DNA of 64,000 nucleotides from JANMJD01 sp963847945 (GCA_963847945.1 CAWKBX010000018.1:124001-188000); one strand, 5' to 3'; counted from the first letter of the stretch, positions 25,760-35,317 are shown. Translations and numbers: made by a program. The notes: generated by a model not told the origin, from the sequence alone.

Positions 25760-27234
25760 GTGTTGTTTGTCGCCACCGAGTTCGCTTGGTTCTTCCTGAT
25801 CATCTTGCCGATTGCCTGGCTGACGCGCCCCCACATCGGGGCGTGGAAGCTGGCGATGATCGGCGCAGGACTGTTTTTCTACGGCTGGTGGCGGCACAAC
25901 GGGCCGAACGGGACCGCCTCGATCTGGGACCGCGACAACGATTGGTGGTGGTTCCACACCATCCCCGCCCGGTTCTGCGTGTACCTGTTGATCTTCGCCG
26001 TCGTCAACTGGGCGCTCGCTCGCCTGGCAGCCTCGATCCGCGAGAGCGGCGGCAGACGCGCTGGTGGTGACGGTGGCCTGCGTGTTCGACCTCGGCGCGT
26101 TGTTCTACTTCAAGTACGCCGGGTGGCTGAGCGGCATCCTCAACGAGCATGCCGGCACGAACTTCGGTCTCAGCCAGATCGTGCTGCCGATCGGGGTGTC
26201 GTTCATCTCATTCCAGGCCCTCGGCTACGTGATCGACGTCCATCGGGGCAACCAAGACCCGGTCAGCCTCAGCGATTTCACCTCGTACCTGCTCTTCTTT
26301 CCGCACATCGTGGCCGGGCCGTTGGTCCGCGTCAACGAGTTCGTCCCCCAGATCCACGTACCGTTCGACCCTCGCCGGGTTGAGGTTCCCCGGGCCCTGC
26401 TGCTGATCGCCACCGGGTTCGTCAAGAAGGTGATCATCTCGTCGTTCCTGTTCAAGCAGATCGTCGAGCCGGTGTTCGCCAACCCCAAGGCCTACGGCGG
26501 GGTCGACAGCCTGTTCGCCACCTACGCCTACGCCGCTCAGATCTACTGCGACTTCTCGGGTTACACCGACATCGCCATCGGCCTGGCTCTGCTGCTCGGT
26601 ATCCGCTTCCCGCAGAACTTCGACAGTCCGTACCGCTCGTTGAGCATTCAGGATTTCTGGAGGCGCTGGCATATGAGCCTGTCGCGCTGGTTGCGCGACT
26701 ACCTCTACATCGGTCTGGGCGGCAACCGCCGAGGCGAGGGGCGCACCTACGTCAATCTGTTTCTGACGATGTTGATCGGTGGTCTGTGGCACGGGGCGAA
26801 CACGACCTTCCTCATCTGGGGGGCGCTGCACTGGCGCGGCGCTGGCCGCTGAGCGGTTCCTCGTTGGCCGTTCTCCGTTCTCGATGGGCGCGGCGGGGCC
26901 AATTCTGCGCTGGCTGACCACCTTCCACATCGTCTGCCTCGGATGGATCTTCTTCAACGCCACCAACACCGGTATCGCCCTCGACATCGTCGGCAACATC
27001 GGCGGGCTGCTGGTGTTTTCGACCGGACCGTCGTCGCAGTTCGTCACCCTTGGTTTGTTGTTCGCCGTCGCGGTGGTTCTGGCGTGGCAGTTCATTCCCG
27101 CCCAGATCGGCGAGCGGTTCACCGCCCGGTTCGCCATGCTCCCCGCGATCTCGCAGGGAATCGCGGTCGGTATGGTCATGGTGTTCTGCTACTTCTTCGG
27201 CAGCGTTGCCGAGTTCATCTACTTCCAGTTCTGA
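25760..27234 (+). pseudogene. MBOAT-family membrane O-acyltransferase (AlgI-like), two frameshifts
   Basis: GTG 25760 opens MLFVATEFAWFFLIILPIAW and runs to about 26050. The next frame continues ALVVTVACVFDLGALFYFKY through DFWRRWHMSLSRWLRDYLYI and GGLWHGANTTFLIWGALH. Near 26835 the frame changes again to LAAERFLVGRSPF and ends with helices at 27234. RWHMSLSRWLRDYLYIGLGG and the His in LWHGANTTF are the MBOAT signature of AlgI/DltB-type acyltransferases. These move acetyl groups across the membrane onto exported polysaccharide. Length with shifts repaired is about 490, normal for the family. Both shifts are at G/C runs, so read errors are likely. Confidence 0.78.
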
Positions 27235-27247
27235 ACGACGCACCACC

Positions 27248-28208
27248 ATGACCGCCTCGCACGCCCCACTCTCGACCTCACCCGAGGCTCCGGCCGGCCA
27301 TGGGATTCTCGCCGCATTCGTGGCGGTCGCCGTGGTCGCCGCTGGTGGGCTGTTCGGCCTGCGCGACCGAACGACGGGGGCCGATGAGTCGGCATTCGAC
27401 GTGCTCAACGTGCCGACAACCACGGTCGTTGCGGTGACCAGCGGGGTTGTGCCCCCGACGGCAGCGACGATTCCCGGGGCGGTCATCCCGGTCACCACGG
27501 CCGCCCCGGCGACCACGACCACCCTCGCCGACACCAACCGGGTGCCGAGCAAGCAAGATCCACTGCGGTTGTACATCGCCGGAGACTCCGACGCCAACAA
27601 CATGGGCCCCCCGCTGATCCGCGAGATGGAAAAGACCGGCATCGTCAAGTCGGAACTGCACTACAAGGTGTCGTCGGGTCTGACCCGCCCCGACTTCTAC
27701 AACTGGCCCGAGGCGCTCAAGTCCGACATCGCAAAGATCAACCCCGATGTCGTGGTCGTGACGTTCGGGGGAAATGATCGCCCAGGACATTTTGATCAAG
27801 GGGCGCAGCTATCCGGTCGACTCGCCCGAGTGGCAGGCGGAGTACGGCAGCCGGGTCGGGGCGGTGATGGACTACCTCGCGTCCGACGGACGCACGTTGA
27901 TCTGGGTGGGTATCCCCAACGCCGAGAAGGAGAGCTACCGCGCCCGATTGCAGATCCTCGAGCAGGTCACCCGCTCCGAGGCGCTCAAACGTCCGAAGGT
28001 GGTCTACGTACCGGTGTGGGACTATTTTGTCGGGCCGAGCGGAGGGTACGCCGCGGCCAAAGTCAACCCACGCGATGGGCAGGGGAAGATGGTCCGCAAT
28101 CAGGATGGCTTCCACCTCAACATTGCCGGATCGGAGATCCTGGGTGCTTACTACGTTGCCGCCGAGGTACGTAAAGAACTCGAAGTCCGCGGGGCGAAGT
28201 TGAGCTGA
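27248..28208 (+). CDS. Membrane-anchored SGNH hydrolase (DUF459/AlgJ-like), one frameshift
   Basis: The product has one N-terminal membrane helix (19-37) and a Thr/Pro-rich linker. The extracytoplasmic SGNH domain has Ser114 in YIAGDSDANNMG, Asn in VVVVTFGGND, and the Asp/His pair in NQDGFHLNIAG. The frame changes near 27770: the first part ends GGND and the second resumes AQDILIKGRSYPVDSPEW, at a GGGGGAAA run. About 320 residues result when joined. SGNH partners of MBOAT proteins transfer or remove acetyl groups on surface glycans. It starts 13 bases after the MBOAT gene, so the two form an acylation pair. Confidence 0.76.
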
Positions 28209-28232
28209 AGCAAACAAAATGGCCCAGTACCT

Positions 28233-28251
28233 GTCTTGATTTTGTCAAGAC
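28233..28251. promoter_or_regulatory. Inverted repeat GTCTTGA-TTTTG-TCAAGAC
   Basis: Perfect seven-base arms surround a five-base TTTTG loop, 25 bases after the SGNH stop and ahead of the LPXTG gene. It could end the MBOAT/SGNH transcript or bind a regulator. The rest of 28209-28408 shows no further motif. Confidence 0.35.
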
Positions 28252-28408
28252 ACTAGGTTTGTCGTCATCACCTCTTGCGTTACTCGTCTCTATTCCCGTA
28301 GTCAACAGGGAAGCTTTGATCCATCCGGCCACATGGTCGCGGCGATGCCGGATGGGGAGCCAACGCGAAACCGGCCCTGCAACGCATCGGCGGCAGGAGA
28401 AGCGGGGA

Positions 28409-28834
28409 ATGGTCAAGTACAGGCGGAGCTGGATGGCAGGAGCGGTGATTGCGTTCTCGGCGACCTGCGCAGCGACCGCCGCGTCGGCGGCCCCGGCAGG
28501 AGTCGACGGGCCGCCCGACGAGGTGATTGTCGCTACCGGAGAACCTCCAGTGCCGATGGGTGGGGCCCCGGCGACGACCATCGTGATCGTGGCGACCGAC
28601 GATCCGCCGCTGCCACCCTTGGTGGCCGTCGGTCCACCGCCCACGCCACCGGCGGTGACGAACGTGTCGCCGATGAATCCTGGGAACGTCATCCTTCCTC
28701 AGACCGGGCCGCGGTTACAGGCCTTCCTCGCACTGATCGCCGCCCTGCTGTTCGGCGCGGGTGTGGGGATGCTGCAGGTTGCCGCCCGCCGGCGACTGGC
28801 GCCGGTGCGGGTCGGCATTCACCGCGTTCGGTAG
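28409..28834 (+). CDS. Small sortase-anchored surface protein (LPQTG)
   Basis: From ATG 28409 (GCGGGG upstream) the 141-residue product has a signal peptide (WMAGAVIAFSATCAATAASA-AP), a Pro/Val/Ala-rich middle with two related stretches (EVIVATGEPPVP and IVIVATDDPPLP), and a complete C-terminal sorting signal. The signal is LPQTG (96-100), a hydrophobic helix (104-125) and an Arg-rich tail. It is expected to be cut between Thr and Gly and linked to the cell wall. The in-frame extension to 28259 is not protein-like. A second such protein follows at 29011. No sortase gene is in the window. Confidence 0.75.
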   Translation: MVKYRRSWMAGAVIAFSATCAATAASAAPAGVDGPPDEVIVATGEPPVPMGGAPATTIVIVATDDPPLPPLVAVGPPPTPPAVTNVSPMNPGNVILPQTGPRLQAFLALIAALLFGAGVGMLQVAARRRLAPVRVGIHRVR

Positions 28835-29010
28835 TCAATTGGTAGGCCATTCGGCCTGAGCCTTACGGACCGTGCCGAACGGACCAAAGGTGTCACATTG
28901 CGCGAACCGTCAGACGATCTTCACCATTTCGTCATCATTATCCGATGTCATGTACTGCAGGCAACGGGCGTAGCTGAATCCACAGAGACGACCACGGGAG
29001 TACGAGCGAC

Positions 29011-29412
29011 ATGACCATCAACCGCAGCAACATGATCAAGGCATCCAAGCCGTCGGTGTTCCGTCGGACCGTCGGCACCGCCGCGGTCATCGGAGCTTTG
29101 GTGTTCGTCGGGTTCAGCCCGTCGGCGTTTGCTCAGACGGGCTACCCCGAGGGTGGGCCGATCGGTGAGAGCCCGGCAAGCGAGCCGGCCCCGGTCGACG
29201 TTGTCGATCTTGTCGGTGAAGCAGTCATGCCCGACGTCTCTGGCGGACTCAGCCAGGCGGCCCCGCAGGTCATCGTCGACCCTGTCGTCGTCGCTGCACC
29301 GTCGTCACCGATGCTGCCTGCGACCGGCTCAGGAATGCTCGTCGTCGAGGCGATGGCCGCCACCGCCCTCCTCGGCCTCGGCCTGATGGCTCGTCGTACC
29401 GCGGCCGCCTGA
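29011..29412 (+). CDS. Small sortase-anchored surface protein (LPATG)
   Basis: The 133-residue protein has a signal peptide (GTAAVIGALVFVGFSPSAFA, cut before QTGYP) and an acidic/Pro/Val-rich mature part of about 55 residues. The sorting signal is LPATG (102-106), then MLVVEAMAATALLGLGLMARR. GGGAG-like CGGGAG sits ten bases before the ATG at 29011. The mature part has no fold I recognise, and the protein may act as a surface spacer. It and the preceding LPQTG gene lie directly behind an MBOAT/SGNH pair, which suggests a surface-modification locus. Confidence 0.75.
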   Translation: MTINRSNMIKASKPSVFRRTVGTAAVIGALVFVGFSPSAFAQTGYPEGGPIGESPASEPAPVDVVDLVGEAVMPDVSGGLSQAAPQVIVDPVVVAAPSSPMLPATGSGMLVVEAMAATALLGLGLMARRTAAA

Positions 29413-29421
29413 CCTGTCACA

Positions 29422-29448
29422 ACGACTGGTACCGACCGAGTCAGTCGT
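29422..29448. terminator. Possible bidirectional hairpin between convergent genes
   Basis: ACGACTG (29422-29428) and CAGTCGT (29442-29448) form seven-base arms with a 13-base loop between the LPATG gene and the convergent gene ending at 29441. There is no T-run. Confidence 0.3.
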
Positions 29449-30061
29449 CGCTGTCGGCTTCGGTTTCGCTCGGTAGGAATTCGAGCCCGAGGTCGCCGAG
29501 TTTGACGAGCAGCGAGGCGATCCACCCACCCAGGCTGCCGAAGTGCTCATCGAGCAGCTTGCTGGCCCCGTCGGCCAGCGTCTCCTCGGCGAGTTCGTAG
29601 AGCCCCTCGTACGTGATCTCGATGGCGAATTCCGGGGCCAGGGTGTCGTCGTCGAGATAGGTCACCTCTACAGTCGCTCCCGCCCGCTCCATTCGCTCGT
29701 TGCCGATCGGCGGACTGCTCGACGGCAGTAGTTGCTGGAATGTCGCCGGGTTCGGGGTGGCGACCAGTCGCTGGACGCGAAAGACGATCTCCATCTCGAT
29801 GACCGCCGGCTCTTCGAGCACCTCGTCGACGTACCAGCGGCGGTACGCGGTCTGGCTCCACGTTGGCCAGTCGAAGGTGATGTGAGCCACGACGCGAGGC
29901 GGCTGACCTTCTCCGGGGAGTCCGTAGCTGGTCTCCCATGTGACGTCGCCGAGCAGCATGTCGAACTGGAAATGCTCCTCGAATGCCTGCCGTTCGAGAA
30001 ATGCCCCCTCGAACGCTTCGCGCAGCGCGCTGATGGCATCGGTGAAGACGTGATCGAGCAC
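29441..30061 (-). CDS. Hypothetical protein
   Basis: The 206-residue acidic protein has no signal peptide or membrane helix. It contains aromatic-rich beta segments (VTWETSYGLPGEGQPPRVVA, DWPTWSQTAYRRWYVDEVLE, EVTYLDDDTLAPEFAIEITY) and a helical C-terminus ending in ESETEADSDD-like acidic residues. I do not recognise a family. Codon use and composition match the neighbours. It is convergent with the LPATG gene and tandem with the NUDIX gene upstream on the same strand, 76 bases away. Confidence 0.55.
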   Translation of the reverse strand: MLDHVFTDAISALREAFEGAFLERQAFEEHFQFDMLLGDVTWETSYGLPGEGQPPRVVAHITFDWPTWSQTAYRRWYVDEVLEEPAVIEMEIVFRVQRLVATPNPATFQQLLPSSSPPIGNERMERAGATVEVTYLDDDTLAPEFAIEITYEGLYELAEETLADGASKLLDEHFGSLGGWIASLLVKLGDLGLEFLPSETEADSDD

Positions 30062-30137
30062 GCCCCGACGCTACCGGGCGGTGCCGGCTCTGCTCAGGTC
30101 GACTGCGATCCGGGCGCCCGACGGGAGCCGCGTGGCG

Positions 30138-30848
30138 TCACAGGGTGCGTTCGTAGGTGGCGAGCCGCATCCCGTCGAGGGTCGCCCGATGCCGGGGACC
30201 ATCGTCACCGGCGTTGCCGTGCTCGTAGCCGACATCGCCGTGCCACATCAACACCGGTTGATCGCCGGCCTTGGCTGGCCGGGTGACGAAGCGCTCCACC
30301 CCGAGCACCGGGCCGGCCGACAGCGCCTCGGTCACCGAGGTGCGTTGGGCCAACTGGTGGAGCGTCACGAACGTCGGTGGCGCGAGGCCCAGCCCACTCG
30401 TCAAGGCGTCGGCCGGCGCGAACCACTCCGAGGCGACGATCTCGTGATCGTCGATGGCCACGGGTTCACCCGTCCACTGGGCGATGAAGAACCAGGTGAG
30501 GAAGCGTTTCGGCTGCTGCGTCGGCGGTGACCAGTGCGACCAGGCCACCAGGTCGTCGGCGACGACACTCAAGCCGACCTCTTCGGCTGCCTCGCGGGCC
30601 GCGGCCGAACGGGCCTTGCCGATCTCATCGTCGCCGTGATCGTCGGCGTCGACCCGCCCGCCGGGGAACACCCACAGGCCGGGGAAGGCCCCGACCTCGC
30701 TGCGCTTGAGCAGCAGCACCTCGATGGAGCCATCCCCACGAACCTCGCCGTCGCGCACGATGACGACGGTCGCGGCATTCCGAGCCGTCGCAGCCACTTC
30801 GGGGTCGAGGGCAGGGTTGGAGCTGGCGGCGCGTTGCGGGTCGGACAC
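30138..30848 (-). CDS. NUDIX hydrolase
   Basis: GTG 30848 gives a 236-residue protein starting VSDPQRAASSNPALDPEVAA. The Nudix box is present but stretched: GGRVDADDHGDDEIGKARSA followed by AAREAAEEVGL, so the REUXEE helix is intact and the Gly-Glu loop has an insertion. FPGLWVFPGG precedes it, which resembles the CoA- and ADP-sugar-type pyrophosphatases. It hydrolyses a nucleoside diphosphate linked to another group; the exact substrate is unknown. The starts of this gene and RidA are divergent, 18 bases apart. Confidence 0.85.
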   Translation of the reverse strand: MSDPQRAASSNPALDPEVAATARNAATVVIVRDGEVRGDGSIEVLLLKRSEVGAFPGLWVFPGGRVDADDHGDDEIGKARSAAAREAAEEVGLSVVADDLVAWSHWSPPTQQPKRFLTWFFIAQWTGEPVAIDDHEIVASEWFAPADALTSGLGLAPPTFVTLHQLAQRTSVTEALSAGPVLGVERFVTRPAKAGDQPVLMWHGDVGYEHGNAGDDGPRHRATLDGMRLATYERTL

Positions 30849-30866
30849 ATCTGCGATGGTAGGGAG

Positions 30867-31250
30867 ATGAACCACCCGATTACCCCATCGTCGGTCGCCG
30901 GACCGGCAGCAAGCTATGAGCTGGCCGTCGTCTCGTCGGCCGGATCGCGTCTCATCCACACCTCGGGCATCGTCGGCACTCGGCCCGACGGCTCGATCTC
31001 CGCCGACATCGGCGAACAGGCCGCCGAGATGTGGCGGACCATCGGGGAGATTCTGAGAGACGCCGGCTTCGCCGTTGGCGACATCGTCTCGTACCACACC
31101 TATGCCGTGGTCGGCCACGATCTGTCGGCGGTGATGGCCGCCCGCGATGCATTCTTCGACGGGCATCGAGCGGCATCGACGCTGATCCCCGTTCCGGCGT
31201 TGGCCCGTCCCCACTGGTTGGTCGAGGCATCGGTGATCGCCGCGGGCTGA
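30867..31250 (+). CDS. RidA family enamine/imine deaminase
   Basis: The 127-residue product begins MNHPITPSSVAGPAASYELA and contains LIHTSGIVGTRPDGSISADI, EQAAEMWRTIGEILRDAGFA and IPVPALARPHWLVEASVIAA, the YjgF/RidA trimer pattern. The usual substrate-binding Arg near position 105 reads as the LARPHWLVE segment, so ligand specificity may differ. RidA proteins hydrolyse reactive enamines from PLP enzymes. AGGGAG immediately precedes the ATG. It is divergent from the NUDIX gene. Confidence 0.85.
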   Translation: MNHPITPSSVAGPAASYELAVVSSAGSRLIHTSGIVGTRPDGSISADIGEQAAEMWRTIGEILRDAGFAVGDIVSYHTYAVVGHDLSAVMAARDAFFDGHRAASTLIPVPALARPHWLVEASVIAAG

Positions 31251-31336
31251 TCGCCGCCACCTGATCGTCGTTGCCTGCGTCGTTGCCGGCAGGCGTCGTC
31301 GCGGCGCAGGCTGGGGTCGCATGGCAGACTCGGAGA

Positions 31337-32095
31337 ATGTCCCTGGTTCTAGTCGATATCGCCGATCGCGTCGCCACCCTGACGCTCAACAACTCCGCCG
31401 AGCGCAACACGCTGACGGCACCGATGGTCGCCGAGATCATTGCTGCAATGGACGAGATCGAGGCCGACGACGGCGTCGGTGCCGTGGTCGTCACCGGAGC
31501 GGCCCCGGCGTTCTGCGCGGGGGCCAACCTTGGCAACCTGGCCGAAGCCGACGGCGAAAGCCTGGGAATGATCTACGAGGGCTTCTTGCGCATCGCTCGC
31601 AGCTCACTACCGACGTTGGCCGCCGTGAACGGCGCGGCCGTTGGCGCCGGGATGAACCTCGCCCTCGGATGCGACGTGCGGATCGCCGGAGAACGGGCGA
31701 AGTTCGACACCCGGTTCCTGCAGATCGGCCTGCACCCCGGCGGTGGGCATACCTGGATGTTCCGCCGGATCGCCGGGCCGCAGGCGACGATGGCGGCGGT
31801 GATCTTCGGCGATGTCCTCGACGGGCGTGAAGCTGAGCGGGTGGGGCTCGCGCACCGCTGCGTTCCCGACGATCAATTGCTGGCCGTCGCCCAGGAGATG
31901 GCGGCTCGGGCCGCATCGGCCCCGCGGGAACTGTCGATCGTCACGAAGCAGACGATCCGCGAGATGGCCGACGTGACGACGCATCCCGAAGCCGTCGCCC
32001 GTGAGTTGGAGCCGCAGTTGTGGTCGACCCGCAAGCCGTGGTTCGCCGAACGCATCGGCGCGCTGCAGGCCAAGATCTCCTCGAAGAAGAGCTGA
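31337..32095 (+). CDS. Enoyl-CoA hydratase/isomerase (crotonase) family protein
   Basis: The 252-residue product starts MSLVLVDIADRVATLTLNNS. The oxyanion-hole segments are AFCAGANLGNL and AAVNGAAVGAGMNLALGCDV, followed by FDTRFLQIGLHPGGGHTWMF. The first catalytic Glu of hydratases is replaced in the GMNLALGCD helix, and the second lies near LHPGGG (Pro-Gly-Gly instead of PEGG/PEAG), so it may be an isomerase or another crotonase rather than a hydratase. ATG 31337 follows GGAGA. Its stop is directly followed by the DUF885 start. Confidence 0.85.
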   Translation: MSLVLVDIADRVATLTLNNSAERNTLTAPMVAEIIAAMDEIEADDGVGAVVVTGAAPAFCAGANLGNLAEADGESLGMIYEGFLRIARSSLPTLAAVNGAAVGAGMNLALGCDVRIAGERAKFDTRFLQIGLHPGGGHTWMFRRIAGPQATMAAVIFGDVLDGREAERVGLAHRCVPDDQLLAVAQEMAARAASAPRELSIVTKQTIREMADVTTHPEAVARELEPQLWSTRKPWFAERIGALQAKISSKKS

Positions 32096-33793
32096 GTGAT
32101 GGGCGCGGTTCGGGCGCTCGCCGACGCGTATCTCGGCGACCTGATCGTTGCCGATCCGACGTTGGCGACCCGCTTGGGTCTCGCCGGTCATGACCACCGC
32201 CTACCCGACTTCTCGCCCGATGGTGCAGCTGAGCAGGCCGAACTTGCTCGGCGGGCGCTCGCCGACCTCGCCAGAATTCCCGCCACCGAACAAGACACGG
32301 CCGATCGGCGGTGTCGCCGGTTGATGAGCGATCGCCTCGGCGTGACGATCGCCTCGTACGAGGCCTACGAGCATCTCCGGCCGCTTCGGGTCATCGGATC
32401 GCCCATCGAGGCCATTCGGGCGGTGTTCGACCAGATGCCGACATCGACCGACGATGACTGGGCGACCATTGCCGAGCGGGTCGAGGCGGTACCCGAGGCC
32501 TACGCATCGTTGCAGCGCTCGCTCGAAGCCGGTGTCGCCGCCGGGCTGACCGCCGCACCGCGGCAGGCCGCAGCATGCTCGCGGATGCTGGCCACGTGGG
32601 CCGGTCGGCAGGGTCCGGCACCGTGGTTCAATGGGTTGGCCGAACGGGCTCCATCGGCGTTCGACACTCGACTGGCGGACGCCGCCGACCGTGCCTCGGC
32701 ATCGATGGGAGGTTTGGCGGATTGGTTGGCCGGTCCCTACGCGGTGGCGGCCGCGACCACCCCCGATGGGGTCGGACCGGAGCGATACGCCCTGGGTGCC
32801 AAGCAGTTCCTGGGCAGCGATCTCGACGTCGCCGAGGCATCACATTGGGCGTGGGAGCAGCTTCAGGCGATCGAGAGCGAGATGACGGCTATCGGCCGGT
32901 CGCTGTATCCCGGTGAGCCGATGCAGTCAGTGGGGGAGTTTCTCGATCGCGACACCGCGGCCGTCGATGGCGAGGCCGCGCTTCAACGCTGGCTGCAGCG
33001 GTTGATGGATCAGACGGTCGAAGCCCTGCAGGGCACCCACTTCGACCTGGCTCCCGAGATCGACCGCATCGAGGCGATGATCGCCCCCCGTGGCGCAGCC
33101 GCCGCCCAGTACTACACCGCGCCGTCGGCCGACTTCAGCCGCCCCGGGCGGACCTGGTATCCGACGCTCGGTCGAGACCGGTTCCCGCTCTGGAGCGAAT
33201 ATTCGACCTGCTATCACGAGGGTGTTCCCGGCCACCATATGCAAATCGCCCAGTGGGTCCACGAGGCTCACCGGCTCTCGCGATTCCAGGCCGCCTTCGT
33301 GGTCAGCGGCAACATCGAGGGCTGGGCACTCTATGCCGAGCGGCTGATGGATGAATTGGGCTTTCTCGACGATCCGGCTCACCGGTTCGGGTATCTGATG
33401 GCCCAGCAGTTGCGGGCGACCCGCGTGATCGTCGACATCGGCATGCATCTGTCATTGCCGATTCCACGGGGCCAGGCGTTCCATCCGGGGGAACGGTGGA
33501 CCGCCGATCTCGGTCGAGCGTTCCTTGGTGAACATGCTCTCAAAGATGTCGAGTTCATGGACAGCGAGTGGGTCCGGTACCTCGGCTGGCCGGGTCAGGC
33601 GATCAGCTACAAGCTCGGAGAACGGGTCTGGCTGGCCGGACGCCAGCAGGCCGAACAGCGTGCCGTCGACGCCGGTCGCCCGTTCGACCTCAAGTCCTGG
33701 CACATGGCGGCCCTGTCGATGGGCTCGACCGGCCTTGACGATCTCGCCGCCGAGTTGCCGACGTTGCTCGACGATCCCGTCGTCGATCGATGA
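32096..33793 (+). CDS. DUF885 family metallopeptidase-like protein
   Basis: The 565-residue protein contains YHEGVPGHHMQIAQ, the HExxxxHH-type zinc motif of DUF885, and GNIEGWALYAERLMDELGFL, which supplies a further Glu ligand. HALKDVEFMDSEWVRYLGWP and GQAISYKLGE are also family blocks. DUF885 proteins are related to M32/M3-like peptidases, but few have a known substrate. Either GTG 32096, touching the previous stop, or ATG 32099 starts it. It overlaps the next gene (ATGA at 33790). There is no signal peptide, so it acts in the cytosol. Confidence 0.85.
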   Translation: MMGAVRALADAYLGDLIVADPTLATRLGLAGHDHRLPDFSPDGAAEQAELARRALADLARIPATEQDTADRRCRRLMSDRLGVTIASYEAYEHLRPLRVIGSPIEAIRAVFDQMPTSTDDDWATIAERVEAVPEAYASLQRSLEAGVAAGLTAAPRQAAACSRMLATWAGRQGPAPWFNGLAERAPSAFDTRLADAADRASASMGGLADWLAGPYAVAAATTPDGVGPERYALGAKQFLGSDLDVAEASHWAWEQLQAIESEMTAIGRSLYPGEPMQSVGEFLDRDTAAVDGEAALQRWLQRLMDQTVEALQGTHFDLAPEIDRIEAMIAPRGAAAAQYYTAPSADFSRPGRTWYPTLGRDRFPLWSEYSTCYHEGVPGHHMQIAQWVHEAHRLSRFQAAFVVSGNIEGWALYAERLMDELGFLDDPAHRFGYLMAQQLRATRVIVDIGMHLSLPIPRGQAFHPGERWTADLGRAFLGEHALKDVEFMDSEWVRYLGWPGQAISYKLGERVWLAGRQQAEQRAVDAGRPFDLKSWHMAALSMGSTGLDDLAAELPTLLDDPVVDR

Positions 33794-34707
33794 ACACCCG
33801 CGGCGGGGGCGCTGATGGCGGCACCGATGACGGCGATGGCGGGGGCATTGTGGTGCGGGCCGTCGACCCGGGGGAGTTCCCCACGATGATCCCGGTGATG
33901 GACGGCGTGATGATGCGCGCCTACGACACCGGATCGTTTCTGCCGCGGATCGAGCGATTCGCCGCAGTGCAACCCGACGGGCTCTTCGTTGCCGAATCGC
34001 CCGGCGCCGATGGCGGTGTCACCGTGATCGGCGCCGGCTGCGGTGTCGCCTATCCCGATGGAGGATTCGGCTGGATCGGGCTGATCGCGGTCGATCCCAG
34101 CCATCATCGTCGAGGTATCGGCGAACGGCTCACCGAGCGGGTCGCCGAGATGTTGGCGTCTATGGGCTGCGCCGCGCTGCTGGACGCCTCGGCGGCCGGT
34201 GGACCGCTGTACGAGCGGATGGGTTTCGTCGACCACGGGCCGACGATCGTGATGACCCCGAGCAAGGCGCTGCTGGCCACCCCGCCACCATCCGATGGGC
34301 TCAACCCGGTCGAGGTCGACATCATCGGTCCATTCGACAGTGCCCACTTCGGCGCCTCGCGTGAACGGTCGCTGCAAGTAGCGGTCGAGCAAAGCCAGGG
34401 CCGTCACGCAATGGCCCTCGACGGTCACGGACGAGTTACCGGCTACGTCATTGCCGAACAGGGTGGGATCGGACCGCTGGTGGCCACCAGCACGGCCGCG
34501 ATGGCCCGCCTGATCGGGTACGCGCTGGCGCTGCCGAACCCCGTGATACCTCGGCTGTGCGTGCCACCCGGCAGCCGGTTTCACGAATGGCTGACTGACC
34601 TGGGCTTTGTCGAAGCTCGGCGCCTGCGCCATATGCGACGGGGGGTGACGCTCATACCGGGTGACGAGTCGAGCATCGCTGGTCGATTGAGCCTCGGTGA
34701 AGGCTGA
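33790..34707 (+). CDS. GNAT-family N-acetyltransferase with C-terminal second domain
   Basis: The 305-residue product starts with a Gly/Asp-rich tail, then a GNAT domain: LIAVDPSHHRRGIGERLTER is motif A for acetyl-CoA and AALLDASAAGGPLYERMGFV is motif B. The second half (VEVDIIGPFDSAHFGASRER ... RLCVPPGSRFHEWLTDLGFV) matches the Acetyltransf_18-type domain often fused behind GNATs. The substrate is unknown. Translation is coupled to DUF885 by ATGA overlap, making crotonase-DUF885-GNAT a likely operon. Confidence 0.84.
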   Translation: MNTRGGGADGGTDDGDGGGIVVRAVDPGEFPTMIPVMDGVMMRAYDTGSFLPRIERFAAVQPDGLFVAESPGADGGVTVIGAGCGVAYPDGGFGWIGLIAVDPSHHRRGIGERLTERVAEMLASMGCAALLDASAAGGPLYERMGFVDHGPTIVMTPSKALLATPPPSDGLNPVEVDIIGPFDSAHFGASRERSLQVAVEQSQGRHAMALDGHGRVTGYVIAEQGGIGPLVATSTAAMARLIGYALALPNPVIPRLCVPPGSRFHEWLTDLGFVEARRLRHMRRGVTLIPGDESSIAGRLSLGEG

Positions 34708-34884
34708 ATCTCGGTAGCGGCCTGGTCAAGATATTCGACGAAGCGTGGGGAACTCGTCTCTGCTTGGGAAGACCAAGTCTGAACACCGACGACACAGATT
34801 GGTGCTTCCCTTTCTCTCGCCGGTGCTGTACGGTGCGGGCAAGGGGAGTTCTTACAAGTCAACCGGCGTGAACGGGAGGCAAGG

Positions 34885-35211
34885 ATGAGCAACAGGCACC
34901 GCAACCAAGAGGTCGTGCCGACATCGCGTGCCGAGCTGCGAGCACATGCTCGTGGGGAACGGCATCGAATCAGCACGGAGCTGCATACGGTGGCGACATT
35001 GGTGGCATCGGGGGGGCTCGAGCCCGACGACGCCGACGAACCGGGCGCGGCATGGAAACCAGAGCATCATCACGATGCCGACAAGGCCAAGGCCAAATTG
35101 GCGTCGAATGGGCGTCGGTTGCGGCACTGGAAGTTGAAGTCCTGGAAGCGGCGTACCGCAGAGCGTCAGGCCAAGGCCCAGGCGTTCAAGCTGCTGACCG
35201 ATCAAGCCTGA
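34885..35211 (+). CDS. Small basic hypothetical protein
   Basis: This 108-residue cytosolic protein is preceded by a strong GGGAGG site eight bases before ATG 34885. The N-terminus is polar (MSNRHRNQEVVPTSRAELRA), and the C-terminal half is very Lys/Arg-rich and helical (KAKAKLASNGRRLRHWKLKS and on), which suits nucleic-acid or ribosome binding. I know no family. It ends at a strong hairpin terminator (35250-35285). The upstream gap 34708-34884 has no clear promoter. Confidence 0.6.
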   Translation: MSNRHRNQEVVPTSRAELRAHARGERHRISTELHTVATLVASGGLEPDDADEPGAAWKPEHHHDADKAKAKLASNGRRLRHWKLKSWKRRTAERQAKAQAFKLLTDQA

Positions 35212-35249
35212 GGGTTCCGGCAATCTGAAGTGGGAGTACGCGTGTTGGC

Positions 35250-35285
35250 CGGTCTGGCTGACGGGTTCGCCTGTCGGCCAGACCG
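35250..35285 (+). terminator. Strong hairpin with a TTCG tetraloop
   Basis: CGGTCTGGC pairs perfectly with GCCAGACCG, and inside it GACGGG pairs with CCTGTC (one G-T) around TTCG. It lies 38 bases after the stop at 35211 and 32 bases before the convergent GNAT ends, so it can serve both strands. No T-run is needed in such high-G+C genomes. Confidence 0.6.
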
Positions 35286-35317
35286 CCTGACGTCGCAGCT
35301 CTCCGGCTCACTGTCGG

